NCBI RefSeq assembly: GCF_003576645.1
Contig: NC_044922.1
Span: forward strand, 14,546,675-14,610,674
DNA: 64,000 bases
Origin: Ipomoea triloba
Lineage: Eukaryota > Streptophyta > Magnoliopsida > Solanales > Convolvulaceae
Reading direction: 5' to 3'
The notes beneath the pieces were generated by a model. It made no database searches. It had not been told where the DNA came from and saw only the letters and a list, made by a program, of their open reading frames with translations. Position numbers and translations under genes: made by a program. Of this stretch, positions 13,365 through 22,875 are shown piece after piece. Positions within the stretch are counted from its first letter, which is position 1; every line of letters begins with the position of its first letter.

Positions 13365-13976
13365 ATGGCAGGAATAGGCCTAGTTCTTGGAGGATATGAT
13401 GTACAATCTTCATACATATATAATCTCAGCCATTCCAATTCCTTCATGGCTATGCGATACTACCGGGTTTTATACTTCCAATTCCAACAAGATCATCATT
13501 CATCAGGCCATCCCCACAATAACTCTACTACCTGTAGCTACTCCTTCCTCACACTTTTTGGTTTTGCATCTGCTGTAATCCTTAACTTCCTGCAAATCAA
13601 GTATGAAGACCAAAAGGGTCCATTTCAGACCCACCCCACAACAATGCACGTCGCCGTAGCTTCACTGCTGGTCTACTGCTTGCTTTATGGCATCCACCAA
13701 AGCCAAAGCTGTAGGTTTTGTTCCCACCCTCTTTACCGCCGTGCAATGCTGTTCTTTGCTCTCTTGTCGTTACTGTCTACTGCTTCAGTGCTGTTCCCCA
13801 AATCAGGAGGGGTTTTCTATGCTCTCTGCATATTACTTTCAGTTGGGGATTCGCTACTTTCACTCTTTCATAAAATCAAAAATCGCATACAAGTTCGTGG
13901 GTACAATGATATAATGAGGGAGATCAGCTGGGGATTCCCATCCCTGGAGCAAACACGCAGGCGGCCTTCTGTTTAA
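13365..13976 (+). CDS. Small four-segment membrane protein, family copy B
   Basis: Function unknown. The frame is open from 13299, but the ATG at 13365 (MAGIGLVLGGYDV) is preferred, because the same sequence context precedes the start-like ATG in the copy at 29958. That gives about 203 aa. An alternative start is the Met at 13446 (MAMRYYRV), where similarity to copy A begins. Hydrophobic segments: FLTLFGFASAVILNFL, MHVAVASLLVYCLLYGI, AMLFFALLSLLSTASVLFP and VFYALCILLSVGDSLL. The shared FQTHP, SHPLYRRA and KIKN motifs are present. The C-terminal tail (after KIKNRIQ) is longer than in the other copies and ends RRRPSV. It is probably functional, but whether it is expressed cannot be told from sequence. 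Confidence 0.65.
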   Translation: MAGIGLVLGGYDVQSSYIYNLSHSNSFMAMRYYRVLYFQFQQDHHSSGHPHNNSTTCSYSFLTLFGFASAVILNFLQIKYEDQKGPFQTHPTTMHVAVASLLVYCLLYGIHQSQSCRFCSHPLYRRAMLFFALLSLLSTASVLFPKSGGVFYALCILLSVGDSLLSLFHKIKNRIQVRGYNDIMREISWGFPSLEQTRRRPSV

Positions 13977-14181
13977 GCAGATCAGAGTTAGTCGGAGGAG
14001 GTGCGTGCAGTGCATGTATTGTAAAGAAAATAACCTTAATGAAAATATCAATGTCTTGGACAATCCCTTCCCGACTGTATGTTAGTTAACTGTAAGACAG
14101 TATACTCCTCCTGTCCCATTTTATATATGTATCTAATTCCGTTAATGAGACTTGATTGGAGTTAATTTTAGTTTAATGTGT

Positions 14182-14591
14182 TAATTCCATTTTTGGTAAT
14201 AGATTTATAGGTGGCAATCCACTTTTAGTCATTGTTTGTAATAACACCCTTTTAGTCCTTGTTTGTGAACACCCAATTTTATTAGTATTATTGCGGCATG
14301 ACTGTCTTTAGTACTCTATCAACCAAATTGTTTAAATTTCGTAAAATACAAGAACATTTAGGTCTTCAATTTTCAAAAAATAAAAATAAAAATATAGTGG
14401 GTCAACACACTTGTACAAAAAAAGATCAAAATGTCATTATATTTAACAACATTTCAACAATTTTATTGACGGATAACAAAAATGGTCATGTCATAATAAT
14501 ACTAGAACCAAAACGTGATGTTCTTAAAAAGAATGACTAAAACGTCTAAAAGTAGACCACCACTTATAAATCTAGAACAAAAAATGGAATT
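14182..14591. repeat. Nested MITE with ~46-bp terminal inverted repeats
   Basis: The left end TAATTCCATTTTTGGTAATA and the right end, reverse-complemented, TAATTCCATTTTTTGTTCTA continue as inverted repeats through AGATTTATARGTGG. The short ORF at 14298-14540 inside has no recognisable domain. Confidence 0.75.
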
Positions 14592-14641
14592 AGCTCTAAT
14601 TTAATTTTTCATAATATTAAGTTTAGTACTCCGTATTAGTA

Positions 14642-14642
14642 T

Positions 14643-14682
<40 letters not shown>
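14642..14682. repeat. (TA)n microsatellite
   Basis: TA tract inside the Stowaway-type element. Confidence 0.9.
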
Positions 14683-14685
<3 letters not shown>

Positions 14686-14820
14686 ACTACATTAAAAGTA
14701 CTATTAAGCACAACAAATCAAATTTGAAAATAAATAAATAATACTAAAAAAATAAACAAAGAAAAACAAGTTGAGTTGACCAATGGATAATAAGTAGGCT
14801 AGACAGATATAAAGGAAGTA

Positions 14821-15600
14821 CAACTTTCACTAGTTAGGGTCACAAGGACAGAGTTTGCCTACACCTAAAAGGGTTGTGGGGATCCAGAAACAAAAGTATA
14901 GAACTTAGTTAAACATAATAAAATATTTAGCCTTTTTTTGAGTGCTACTTAGTATGAACTAGTATGAATTTCTTTTTGAGTGCTACTGACTCTATTATAT
15001 TGTAGTATCTATTCATCTATATTGTCTCACCCTATTGATGGATTGAATTGTATGTTTTTTTTTTTATATAACTTAACTTTAAATTTTAATTTTTTTAATA
15101 TATTAATAGGCTTAGCGGGTTTAAAGAGGTTTCGTGTTATCGTGTTGACACAACCCGAAACATGTTAACAAAACGTGTCTATCGTCCACTTAACCCGTCA
15201 ACAAATTGTGTTCGTGTTTTTATTAAAAATTTGAACCTATTAATCTTAACATGTCGTGTCTGTATTTAGCCTTATCGTGTTCGTATTGACCCATTAACGA
15301 GCCTGTATACATCATTGTCAGGTCTACTATTACGCTTGATGAGCTTCATACGCCTAATTGGCTTGCTGACATCCATGGCAACCCGTTAGAGTTAAAACTT
15401 AAATCCGTTAACTTTAGGAATAGTTTTATAAAATAATAATTTCTTAATAACTCTCTACTTTAATCATTCTTGTGTTCACCTCCTTAATTGGGCTTTGAGC
15501 TTTGGAGAATCAGCAATACTCACCCTCATTCCAGTCGTCATTCCTCAAAAAAGTCAAATTATTTATCCGCACTCGTAATATTCCATAGAAGGCTTACGGA

Positions 15601-15644
<44 letters not shown>

Positions 15645-15702
15645 TCTAAGATTCTGGCATTTATCAAAGGAAAATTATATATATATATATAAAGCTTCCG
15701 GG
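14821..15702. other. Intergenic repeat DNA shared with 30.87-31.15 and 38.16-38.58 kb
   Basis: Contains GAGTGCTACTGACTCTATTA, a dispersed repeat also at 17.47 and 30.9 kb, and runs of AACCCGTTAACAAATTGTGT / CGTGTTGACACAACCCGAAA typical of decayed transposon sequence. A TA tract lies at 15602-15642. In the second segmental copy this sequence is split by the Copia insertion. Confidence 0.5.
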
Positions 15703-15892
15703 TCTCTTCTGTAATGGCTGGTGCATTTTAATATGTTTGATGGTAAATTCACCGTCCGGGTCCACCCGTGTTCGCTCCGGGAAGCATGGGAGTTGGTCCA
15801 AGAAGAATCGTCACACTTGTGATAATCGAACCCCAGTTCTCCCAAAATTTTTCCCGAGAGCTCACTTGCCACTTAAGCTACCCCATTGGGTT
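15703..15892 (-). repeat. tRNA-derived SINE
   Basis: On the minus strand the 5' end reads GGGGTAGCTTAAGTGGCAAG, a tRNA-like box A, and about 45 bp on is GGGGTTCGATTAT, a box-B-like GGTTCGANTC. A unique body of ~120 bp follows. There is no cloverleaf or acceptor stem, so it is not a tRNA gene. The duplicate is at 38657-38855. Confidence 0.65.
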
Positions 15893-16192
15893 AGATATGC
15901 TTGATGATGCTTTGAGTCCAAATGCCATTTCTATGTATATCATAGACCCGTATATACAGCACTTTGTGATCCACCACATACAATTCCTAAATTCCTCAAT
16001 TTTATCATATACTTTCGCACCTTTGGGGGGTTAAGAGTACAATGTTTACTACAATTTTATTTAGTATTTTAATTTAGCCAAAGTAACATTTGTCTTTTGC
16101 ATGCTGGCAGCAAGGAATACAAGATTGTGGTTGGTTTTAATTTGCATTTGATGTTACTCTGATCCCAAAATAGACACCCTCTTTTGGATGGG
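15893..16192. other. 5' flank of family copy C
   Basis: About 90% similar by eye to 38856-39150. No other feature seen. Confidence 0.5.
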
Positions 16193-16200
16193 TATATAAA
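16193..16200 (+). promoter_or_regulatory. TATA box of copy C
   Basis: GGGTATATAAAGAGAAGCC, about 95 bp upstream of the start position and followed by a CT-rich leader. Confidence 0.6.
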
Positions 16201-16287
16201 GAGAAGCCTAAGTCTCCCATCCACTCTCCCCCTAACTCAATATTGTTACTTGTCTTCTTCACTCTTCAGCTTACAGTATAATTCTAA

Positions 16288-16770
16288 ACGGCTGAGGACT
16301 ATGCAAGAATACATTTACCTGGAGGACAGGCTATTGTTATAGGTCCGCAAGAACAGGGTACAACAATAGTTTTCAGTGCTGCATTCGCCATTATCCTTCA
16401 ATTTCTACAACTGAAGTATGAAGGCCAAAATCAAATGGGTCCATTTCAAGCCTACCCAGAAACCATGCACTTTGCAGTCGCTTCTTTGCTGATGTGCTTC
16501 TTCCTCTATGCCATCCACAAAAGGTTTTGTTCACACCCTCTCTACCGCAGGGCCTCTGCTCATGTCTTCATTCCCACTGCAATGGCGTTCTTTGCTCTCT
16601 TGTCATTGCTATCTACTGCTTCAATTCTGTTCCCAGAGTCCGTTCGTGGGGTTTTTTATATTCTCTGCGTATTGCTTTCAGCTGGAGATTGGCTGCATTC
16701 GCTCTACACCAAAATCAAGAACCAACTTGGAGACCAAAATCAAGATAATAATACGAGGCTTCCTGTTTGA
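16288..16770 (+). CDS. Small membrane protein, family copy C, start codon changed to ACG
   Basis: Function unknown. The frame is open from 16288 to 16770 and aligns codon by codon with the intact copy at 39295, but where that gene has ATGGCAGAC this one has ACGGCTGAG. Without its initiator, the first in-frame Met is at 16435 (MGPFQAYP), giving a 111-aa product that lacks the first hydrophobic segment (FSAAFAIILQFLQL). The remaining three segments, the SHPLYRRASAHVFIP stretch and the C-terminal RLPV are intact. The leader, TATA box and rest of the frame are preserved. Either initiation occurs at ACG (known but inefficient in plants), a shorter protein is made, or the gene is newly inactivated. 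Confidence 0.6.
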   Translation, partial: TAEDYARIHLPGGQAIVIGPQEQGTTIVFSAAFAIILQFLQLKYEGQNQMGPFQAYPETMHFAVASLLMCFFLYAIHKRFCSHPLYRRASAHVFIPTAMAFFALLSLLSTASILFPESVRGVFYILCVLLSAGDWLHSLYTKIKNQLGDQNQDNNTRLPV

Positions 16771-17290
16771 TGCCAACATGCAACGTAACAGTAGGAGTGA
16801 AAATGCGTGCTGTAATTGAAACTTTATTTACGGAGTATTTATTTTGGTTTAGAAGCTAAGCGTGCAGGTACTATTAAAGGATTTGCATTTGGTAACTCCC
16901 TTAAGCCAACATAATTTAGTGGCTTAAACAAAGGAGTTCAATAGGCTGCTCCCTTTGGATTTAAACTTGAAATCTTCTTTGTTGTCCGGTTATTAAAACT
17001 TTAGAAATATGAAAAATACATACTCTAATAATAACGCTATGAGTGCAGACGTGTGGTTACAAAAGCAATAGTAATATCATTGACTAGGATATACCATACT
17101 TATGGTAAACCATTATCTTATGTGCACTTTCAATTAACAGCTACATAATTTGTTAATTAAATAATATAGACCATAGTCTACTATATGCATACCTAATATA
17201 TAGCAATTGTTATATTATGGATCTGGTTCACCTTACATTGTGAAATAAATATGGTCCAAAAATAACATTCAATTCCTATGTTGGGATATA
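16762..17290. repeat. 3' flank repeat of copy C, first copy
   Basis: From the stop codon onward (GATGCCAACATGCAACGTAA, then CTATGAGTGCAGACGTGT, GACTAGGATATACCATACTT) this matches 18622-19042 in the same orientation, about 1.86 kb away. The pair is also present in the second segmental copy, so it predates the segmental duplication. Confidence 0.75.
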
Positions 17291-17299
17291 TATTTACTC

Positions 17300-18621
17300 A
17301 ATTTTTTTTTGACCGAGGCAAGGTGATTCGAGGACGAATCGTTTCAAAAGAGTGAGGAAATATTAGGAATTAAAGCATGACTTGATAAGTTGTTTAATAT
17401 TGCCTTTTGAGGCCTTAAAACACCAACGACAAATAAATGTGGCAAGAGTAAATTAGGTGATGTAATTTTTTTGAATACAACTAACTCTATTACATTGTAG
17501 TATCTGTTCAAACATACTTTCTCAACCTATTGAAGCACAAAGAGTCAGTATCGCCTCTACTGAGGCTCGAACTCATGATATGGACCAACCTTTTGGCCAA
17601 AAATAAATCAGGGAGGTAATCTAAATGGTCTAATTTCATTGGCTGCCATGGGAGGAGAAAAGACAAGTGTCATTAAGGCCAATACAAGACAAAAATAGGA
17701 GAAGAAATTAGCTTGTCTTCATTTTCAGAGATACTTTGGAATTCCCAAGCAACTCTTGTCTTCTTTATAGCATAGCTTTGATAATTATGATGTGTTTATC
17801 TCCTGATCTTTTAAGCTATATAAAGGCCAATACACTCATGTAATACATAGGCAATTGAGATGAATGAATGAAATCAGAAATGCTAAGGCATAATTTGTTG
17901 TTCTCTCATCGATTTGAGAACTGTTTATTAGGCTTATCAAGATAATACCAATCTTGTGGCGTCATTCATTCCTTATCACCTAAGACCAAGGTGTGGCAGA
18001 AATATCCATATAAAAAAATACCAAAAATAATCCGCCAGACTAGCCCCATCTTCACCCATATCCATCTCCTTCACCTCAAACTGTTGTTCTTGTTCGTGTT
18101 GATTTTGTGAGGAAAAGATCGGACAACTTTGAATTTCTTTGGAGAAGTGATTCTTGAGTTCATCCCAAAAGATCCACATCATTTGGCACCAGAGCTTTGG
18201 TTTCATTCCTCACACAAAAAGGTCACAATTCTATCCAACAACAAAGATTATGTTTTTCTGTCTGTCAAAAATTCAGGCTGCACTGTCTGAAAGAAAAATT
18301 CCAAAAAATATTTCCTTTTGTTGTTTTGATCTGAAATTTTTATTGGTGTTAGATAACTCACCAACATTGCCTTCCATCAAAAAAATTGGCCGAAATCTTT
18401 CACACACAAACACATAAAATTCATTGAATTCCAGCCTACTGTTGTCCAGTTTCTGCCAAGATTTCAGCCTGCACTGTTGAAAGAAAATAATTCATTCCAA
18501 AAAAATACTTCCACTTATCCAATTGCTTTGAAATTTTTTCTGAAAGTATATAACTTACCATTCATTAGTTTCATAAAGGTTTTGGATCAAAATCTCACTC
18601 CTAGAAGTTACAGAAAATTCT
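17300..18621 (+). mobile_element. Gypsy-type LTR retrotransposon remnant
   Basis: GGTGATTCGAGGACGAATCG followed by TTTCAAAAGAGTGAGGAAAT resembles the pol end and polypurine tract before the 3' LTR of plant Ty3-gypsy elements. TATTAGGAATTAAAGCATGA may begin the LTR. Near 18184, TTTGGCACCAGAGCTTTGG resembles a primer-binding site, so the LTR-like part has internal sequence on both sides. The short ORFs at 18154-18800 show no retroviral domain. The whole block recurs at 40310-41566. Family assignment rests on motif memory only. Confidence 0.45.
17470..17585 (-). repeat. SINE-like fragment
   Basis: Minus-strand ATGAGTTCGAGCCTCAGTAG resembles a box B, followed by a body (AATAGGTTGAGAAAGTATG, CTACAATGTAATAGAGT) that recurs inverted or truncated at 14.95 and 30.9 kb. 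Absent from the second segmental copy near 40.5 kb. Confidence 0.4.
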
Positions 18622-19042
18622 GTTTGATGCCAACATGCAACGTAACAGTAGGAGTGAAAATGTGTGCTGTAATTGAAACTTTATTTAGGGAGTATTTATT
18701 TTGGTTTAGAAGGGAAGGGTTTGCATCGATAAACTTGTTAAGGTCCATAACTCAGTGGCTTAAACTAATGACATCAATAGACTGTTTCTATTGGATTTAA
18801 ACTTAAAATTTTGTGATTATTAAGTCAATAATCTGATCAACTTTAGAAAAAATAATAATCTGATCAACTTAATTAGATAAAATTGCCCCTTATACTCTAA
18901 TAATACTATGAGTGCAGATCAGACGTGTGCTTACAAAAGCAATCGTAATATACTAATATCATTGACTAGGATATACCATACTTATTATAAACAATTATAC
19001 AGATTATAACAATAGTCTACTTTATGCCTAATATATAGTAAC
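18622..19042. repeat. 3' flank repeat of copy C, second copy
   Basis: Duplicate of 16762-17290, truncated at 19042 by the Helitron end. The ORF 18477-18800 overlaps it and has no recognised domain. Confidence 0.7.
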
Positions 19043-19075
19043 TAGTGTTTTACCTGTGCGTTGCACGACAACAAT
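19043..19075 (-). mobile_element. Helitron 3' terminus
   Basis: On the minus strand the sequence runs into the hairpin GTGCAACGCAC, then AGGTAAAACA, and ends CTAG followed by host T. This matches the CTRR terminus with a short GC hairpin seen in plant Helitrons. The paralogous sequence at 41967-41968 shows the uninterrupted A|T target. Confidence 0.75.
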
Positions 19076-19155
19076 TATGATATGATGAATTAAAGGAGAA
19101 ATTTACCAAATGAAAAACCATTGTATAATTGTATGAATGAAACTATGATGAAATA

Positions 19156-20190
19156 TTATAATAACATTTTACAAATTTTTGAAAACCTATATATGTATAC
19201 ATTGTTTGTTATGAAATTACTTTGAGTGTTCTCCTTATAACAAATCAAAATCTTCAATCTATTTGGGTTGGTGACTCTTGAAGCAACAACATATAATTGT
19301 CCATGACTAAATACTGGTCTTTTTAAGAAGAGGCCTACGTGACAAAGTGATTGACCTTGACTCCTGTTAATCGTCATTGCATAAGAGACGATTGGAGAGA
19401 ATTGTCTTCTTTGAAATTTAAAAGGCAGTCTCAAATCTGAAGGAGTTAATGACATTCTTGGAATCAAGATTTTATGATCTACACTACTTTCATATAATAC
19501 ATTTGCTTCTAAAACATTATTTCCAAGTTTAGTAATAACCATCATTGTCCTATTACACAAACCAACTGAGTGGTCAATATTTCTCAAGAGCATAACCGGA
19601 TAACCTACTTTCAGCTTGAGTTCATGATTAGGCACACCAGAACACTTGATCCCATTCAAAAATTCAGGTGTGTGCACATCAGCTAATAGATCAACATTTG
19701 AATCTGATTTGCAAGAACTGTCAAAGCTGAAATATGTATTTCCTTCATATGTGTTTAAAGAAGTCATATATTCATTTATAGAGTTAACCACATTAAGTGT
19801 TGGAGCCAATATATATTGTCCTCTTTTCCAAGTATGTTGGATCATCAAAAATATTGGAGTATGATGGATATGTACTTTCCACAATAGTTGCAATGGGATT
19901 TCCAGAACATTTCAACAAATTCTCTTCTGGAATAGTAATGTTTTCACATCCAATTGTTTGCTCTTGAATTTCTCCATCTCCTATGTTTGCAATCCATTAT
20001 AAGAATTGCTTTAGCTTTTCATAATCACTATTTAAGAATGAGCTTTGAAATCGCATATTTTTTGTCAGACATAACACTTTACAGTACGGCCACAAGTAAG
20101 ATGCATTTATTGTTGCATTAATTATATCCTGTCTACTTTCTTTGGGATAAATGGCAAAATTTGTCGACAAATACTCGCCACTAAGAAAGT
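19156..20190 (-). pseudogene. Helitron Pif1-like helicase, C-terminal part, degraded
   Basis: The minus strand encodes the end of the Helitron Rep-helicase. In order: GEYLSTNFAIYPKES and LWPYCKVLCLTKNMR, an in-frame TAA near 20002, IGDGEIQEQTIGCENITIPE, a frameshift near 19840, then LKLKVGYPVMLLRNID, the motif YAMTINRSQGQSL and HGQLYVVASRV. The last two correspond to helicase motifs V and VI of Pif1-type enzymes. The nonsense codon and the frameshift make it non-functional. It lies about 110 bp from the Helitron 3' terminus on the same strand, as expected for the canonical order. The Walker A region and Rep domain are not present on this strand. Confidence 0.8.
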
Positions 20191-20680
20191 GGGGGACTCT
20201 TGATAGAATAATATAATATACCTTACTATTATTATTATTAATATTATTATTTATAATAATAATAGTATTGGTCAAAGCAAGAAGGAGTCCAACCAAGAAA
20301 ATAGAGAAGTGTACGGGAAGTTATAACTGTGCAGAAAGACATTACTTAAAGGCTCAGGAAGATCAAGCAAATACTAGACTCATTCTCTTCTACATATAAT
20401 CTTTCCTTACCTTTTCCTTCTTCTTCAATAGCCATGTACATGTACCTGCAACAAGTGGATTTCGGCTTGGCTTAGCCCAAAAAGGCTCGTGGTTTTCACC
20501 GTTTTGGTTTCCACGTTAAACATCCTTGTGTTATTGTTATTGATTCTCTGCAATCATCCATTTATTATCTTCTTTTATTTATTGGATTTAATAATTCGGA
20601 CCACCCGGGTTAATTAAATCCATCAATATATATATATATATATATAAGTAATGTACTGTGTGTATGTAGTAAATTACTTT
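20191..20680. other. Non-coding, transposon-derived
   Basis: Contains an AT-rich ATTATTATT tract near 20228-20265, an LTR-like AT/CT-rich stretch (AGACTCATTCTCTTCTACAT) and a TA tract at 20624-20645. No gene supported. Confidence 0.35.
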
Positions 20681-20681
20681 N
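20681..20681. other. Single-N assembly join
   Basis: One N. The Helitron helicase on its left is on the minus strand while Helitron N-terminal sequence on its right is on the plus strand. A misoriented contig join is possible. Confidence 0.6.
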
Positions 20682-20684
20682 GCC

Positions 20685-20762
20685 CGCCCTTTGGCGGGCT
20701 TCAATTTTCGAAACCGGGGCGGGCCAGCCCGGCGGGCTAAGCCCATTTTGACGGCTCTAGAT
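20685..20762. repeat. GC-rich transposon terminus
   Basis: GCCCGCCCTTTGGCGGGC, then CGGGGCGGGCCAGCCCGGCG and AGCCCATTTTGACGGCTCTA. The inverted GC core and the phrase reading TAGAGCCGTCAAAATGGGCT on the minus strand are typical of a dispersed plant hAT-like repeat end. Only one end is present. Confidence 0.45.
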
Positions 20763-21154
20763 GAAGGCTGCTCAAATGTCAAGTTAAAACTTATTAGTAT
20801 GCGTCAAAGAGATGCAAGAACCTATAATCTGACATCTGTCTCTGAAGTAGTAGCTTTAATCGTTGGAGATTTTGACCAATCGATGGGTGATACAAACATA
20901 ATAATGGAAACTCAATCAGGTGAATTGCAACGTATAAATGAATTACATCTTGCATATCTTGGATTTCAATACCCTCTATTGTTCCCCTATGGTGAGGATG
21001 GTTATAAGGAAGATATACTCATCACACACCCCAACACTTCTAATTCTGGCGGAAGGAAACAAATTAGTGAACGTAAATTATTTGTATATAGGATGCATGA
21101 ACGAGTCAATGAGGTGTCAACTATATTATTTGCAAAGAGAATTTTCCAGCAATT
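20763..21154 (+). pseudogene. Helitron N-terminal (Helitron_like_N) fragment
   Basis: The plus strand encodes RDARTYNLTSVSEVVALIVG, DFDQSMGDTNIIMETQSGEL, LAYLGFQYPLLFPYGEDGY and RMHERVNEVSTILFAKRIFQ. These are characteristic of the region between the N-terminus and the Rep domain of plant Helitron transposases. The 130-codon stretch is open but stops being Helitron-like exactly at 21155, where a CACTA terminus begins. The His-Tyr Rep catalytic region that should follow is missing. Its orientation is opposite to the helicase part at 19156-20190. Confidence 0.8.
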
Positions 21155-21420
21155 CACTACTACAAATTTGATCATATAATGATAATTTTACACTACACGT
21201 ATTAAAAAAGGTGTAGTGTATTCTCAAAAATAAATAAAAGATACTACTTTTCGCGACACCCATAAAAAACGGGTGCTGCCAAAAGTAAATTATTAAAATA
21301 TTAATTAACTTTCCGCGGCACTCGTAAAGAGTAGGTGACGCACAAAGTATGTGATTTAAATAATAATTTACTTCCGGGGCGCCCAAAGAAGAGGTGCCGC
21401 GGAAAGTCTATCCACTTCCC
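21155..21420 (+). mobile_element. CACTA-type left terminus with subterminal repeats
   Basis: It begins CACTACTACAAATTTGATCA. At 21190-21219 there is an inverted CACTACAC...GTGTAGTG pair. From 21240 about three ~60-bp subterminal units pair GCGACACCC-like with GGGTGCTGCC-like sequence, separated by AAAGTAAATTATT. The reverse complement of 61430-61670 has the same terminus and the same units. The element interrupts Helitron sequence. The 3-bp flank here (ATT) does not equal that beyond 61670 (ATA), so the two ends need not belong to one insertion. Confidence 0.7.
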
Positions 21421-22054
21421 CAAAACTTACGCTAAAAATAAATACAGAGTATTATTTTCCCCGTCTTCCCCCTTCTTCTTTCCCTTCACGACCTTCACAA
21501 ACAGATCTGAGGAGCTTCAGCCGCCGTTCGAGGAGAGCCGCCGCCAACGCTGCTACCTGCCGCTGCCCACGCCGATGCCTCACACCGTCGACGGCGCTCA
21601 CCGCTCGCTCTCCGCCTCCGCTGACGCCACTCGACCGGAGGTCCTTTAGCTGCCGACGCCGACGCCCCCCACGCCGTTTGAGGAGAGCTTAGTCATTGCG
21701 AACTTCTCTCTTTAATGTATCTGTCTGAAAACCAGGGCTTCCAACAAAATCTCGAGGTATTACTGCGTATAGCGTAGGATTAAGAGTATTGTTTTATAAT
21801 ATATTTATAAATCTTAGGCTCTTGTTTTACTTGCTACGGCATAAGCATTTTCTATTCATTCTTTTGTTGTCTTCTCTATTTCCTTAAGCTAGTATAAACT
21901 CTAAATTGCATGAATCAAACAGAACAAGAAGAATGAGATGTTACTTGTGCAGTTGTGTTTGGCATTAACTATATAATTATTACTTGCATAATGAAATTGT
22001 TACTGTACGTACTGTTAAGACAAATACATTGAAATTGTTAATTTTGTTATATAG
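21421..22054 (+). other. GC-rich leader-like sequence and intron-like DNA
   Basis: 21480-21700 is CT- and GC-rich, unlike its surroundings, and reads like a 5' UTR or first exon of a plant gene. It is followed by AT-rich, intron-like sequence to 22054. No confident protein. This fits gene-fragment capture behind a CACTA end. Confidence 0.4.
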
Positions 22055-22153
22055 GCATTTAAAGTCCATGAAGAAATTTTGCTTCCAGGAGAAGTGATTA
22101 TGGAACAGGGGAACATAATAGACCAACTTTATTTCGTCTGCCATGGTCTGTTG
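22055..22153 (+). pseudogene. Captured exon: SKOR/GORK-like K+ channel cyclic-nucleotide-binding domain
   Basis: A 99-bp exon bounded by acceptor TATATAG and donor GTAAAA encodes FKVHEEILLPGEVIMEQGNI then IDQLYFVCHGLL. The core HEE.LLPGEVI.EQG...DQLYFVCHG is the start of the cyclic-nucleotide-binding domain in plant outward-rectifying Shaker K+ channels. The family resemblance is recalled, not searched. No channel pore, voltage sensor or ankyrin sequence lies nearby, so this is an isolated fragment 0.9 kb from a CACTA-type end. An intact exon with both splice signals suggests fairly recent capture of genomic DNA. Confidence 0.7.
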
Positions 22154-22875
22154 GTAAAATGCTTCACCCTCTGTCTCTTAGCACCCACTTTACATTATTA
22201 TCTTCTTCTTTCTAGTGTACTGTGTATTATGATTCTTTTTACTAGTACCATAACTGTTTATCCTGTAATAGTACACAGTTTTTAGTGTTTGGATATTGAT
22301 AGTGGCTTTGAGGTTTTTTCTTTGTTGTTAACCTGCTATAGGGGTAAAAAGGATTTAATTGCATCAAATTTTCAAGTCCAATGGCTTAATTGCATTTTTC
22401 ATAAAAATTGAATGACCTATTTGATCCTTATTCCTTTTATATTAGATTATAATAGGTAGATTGGTATATGTATGTTGTTCTAACACATTTTTTTCCATGA
22501 TACAGTTCTTAGTTGCTGAGGCTGTTGAAACAAATAACATATTTGATACTCTTAGAAAACTTTGTTGACTCATAAAGGAGAAATGGCACATTTTGTTCAA
22601 GAGCTTCGCCATGTTAGTATATTGATTTAGTTCTGTCAAGAACACCCTAATTATAGCTTCTTGATAATTTTATGTTCTTGCATCACTTCAAGCATTAAAC
22701 CACAAAGTGTTCAATTAAAAACATTTTTAATTTCATCAAAAATAATTAGAAGTTGTCAAGAAATGTCTTCTACATAATAGACTGACTTGTTCACTTACTA
22801 CATGCATATCTTCTTTTGAACTTAATGACTTTTATGTACTTTTTTTTTTTTTCTTGTGTATTTAATATTTTGTAG
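22154..22875. other. Intron-like DNA between captured exons
   Basis: AT-rich, no domain recognised. A short reading such as FLAEAVETNNIFDTL near 22506 may be another small exon remnant. Confidence 0.35.

Larger units (their letters stand above)
14103..14820. repeat. Stowaway-type MITE carrying a nested MITE
   Basis: The left end is TACTCCTCCTGTCCCATTTT and the right end, reverse-complemented, is TACTTCCTTTATATCTGTC. The body (ACCAATGGATAATAAGTAG) matches the element at 10663. It is interrupted by the element at 14182-14591. Absent from the second segmental copy, so inserted or retained only here. Confidence 0.7.
13213..19042. repeat. Segmental duplication, copy 1
   Basis: Homologous in order and orientation to 29768-41967: family copy B with D, the SINE, copy C with E, the retrotransposon-derived block and the duplicated 3' flank. 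Differences between the blocks are the 14103-14820 MITE here, the Copia element in copy 2, and a Helitron junction at 19042/19043 where copy 2 continues uninterrupted. Confidence 0.8.

Noticed and set aside
15703..15892. tRNA gene on the minus strand
   Set aside because: Box-A- and box-B-like motifs are present, but no acceptor or anticodon stem pairs, and an identical layout recurs at 38657. A SINE fits better.
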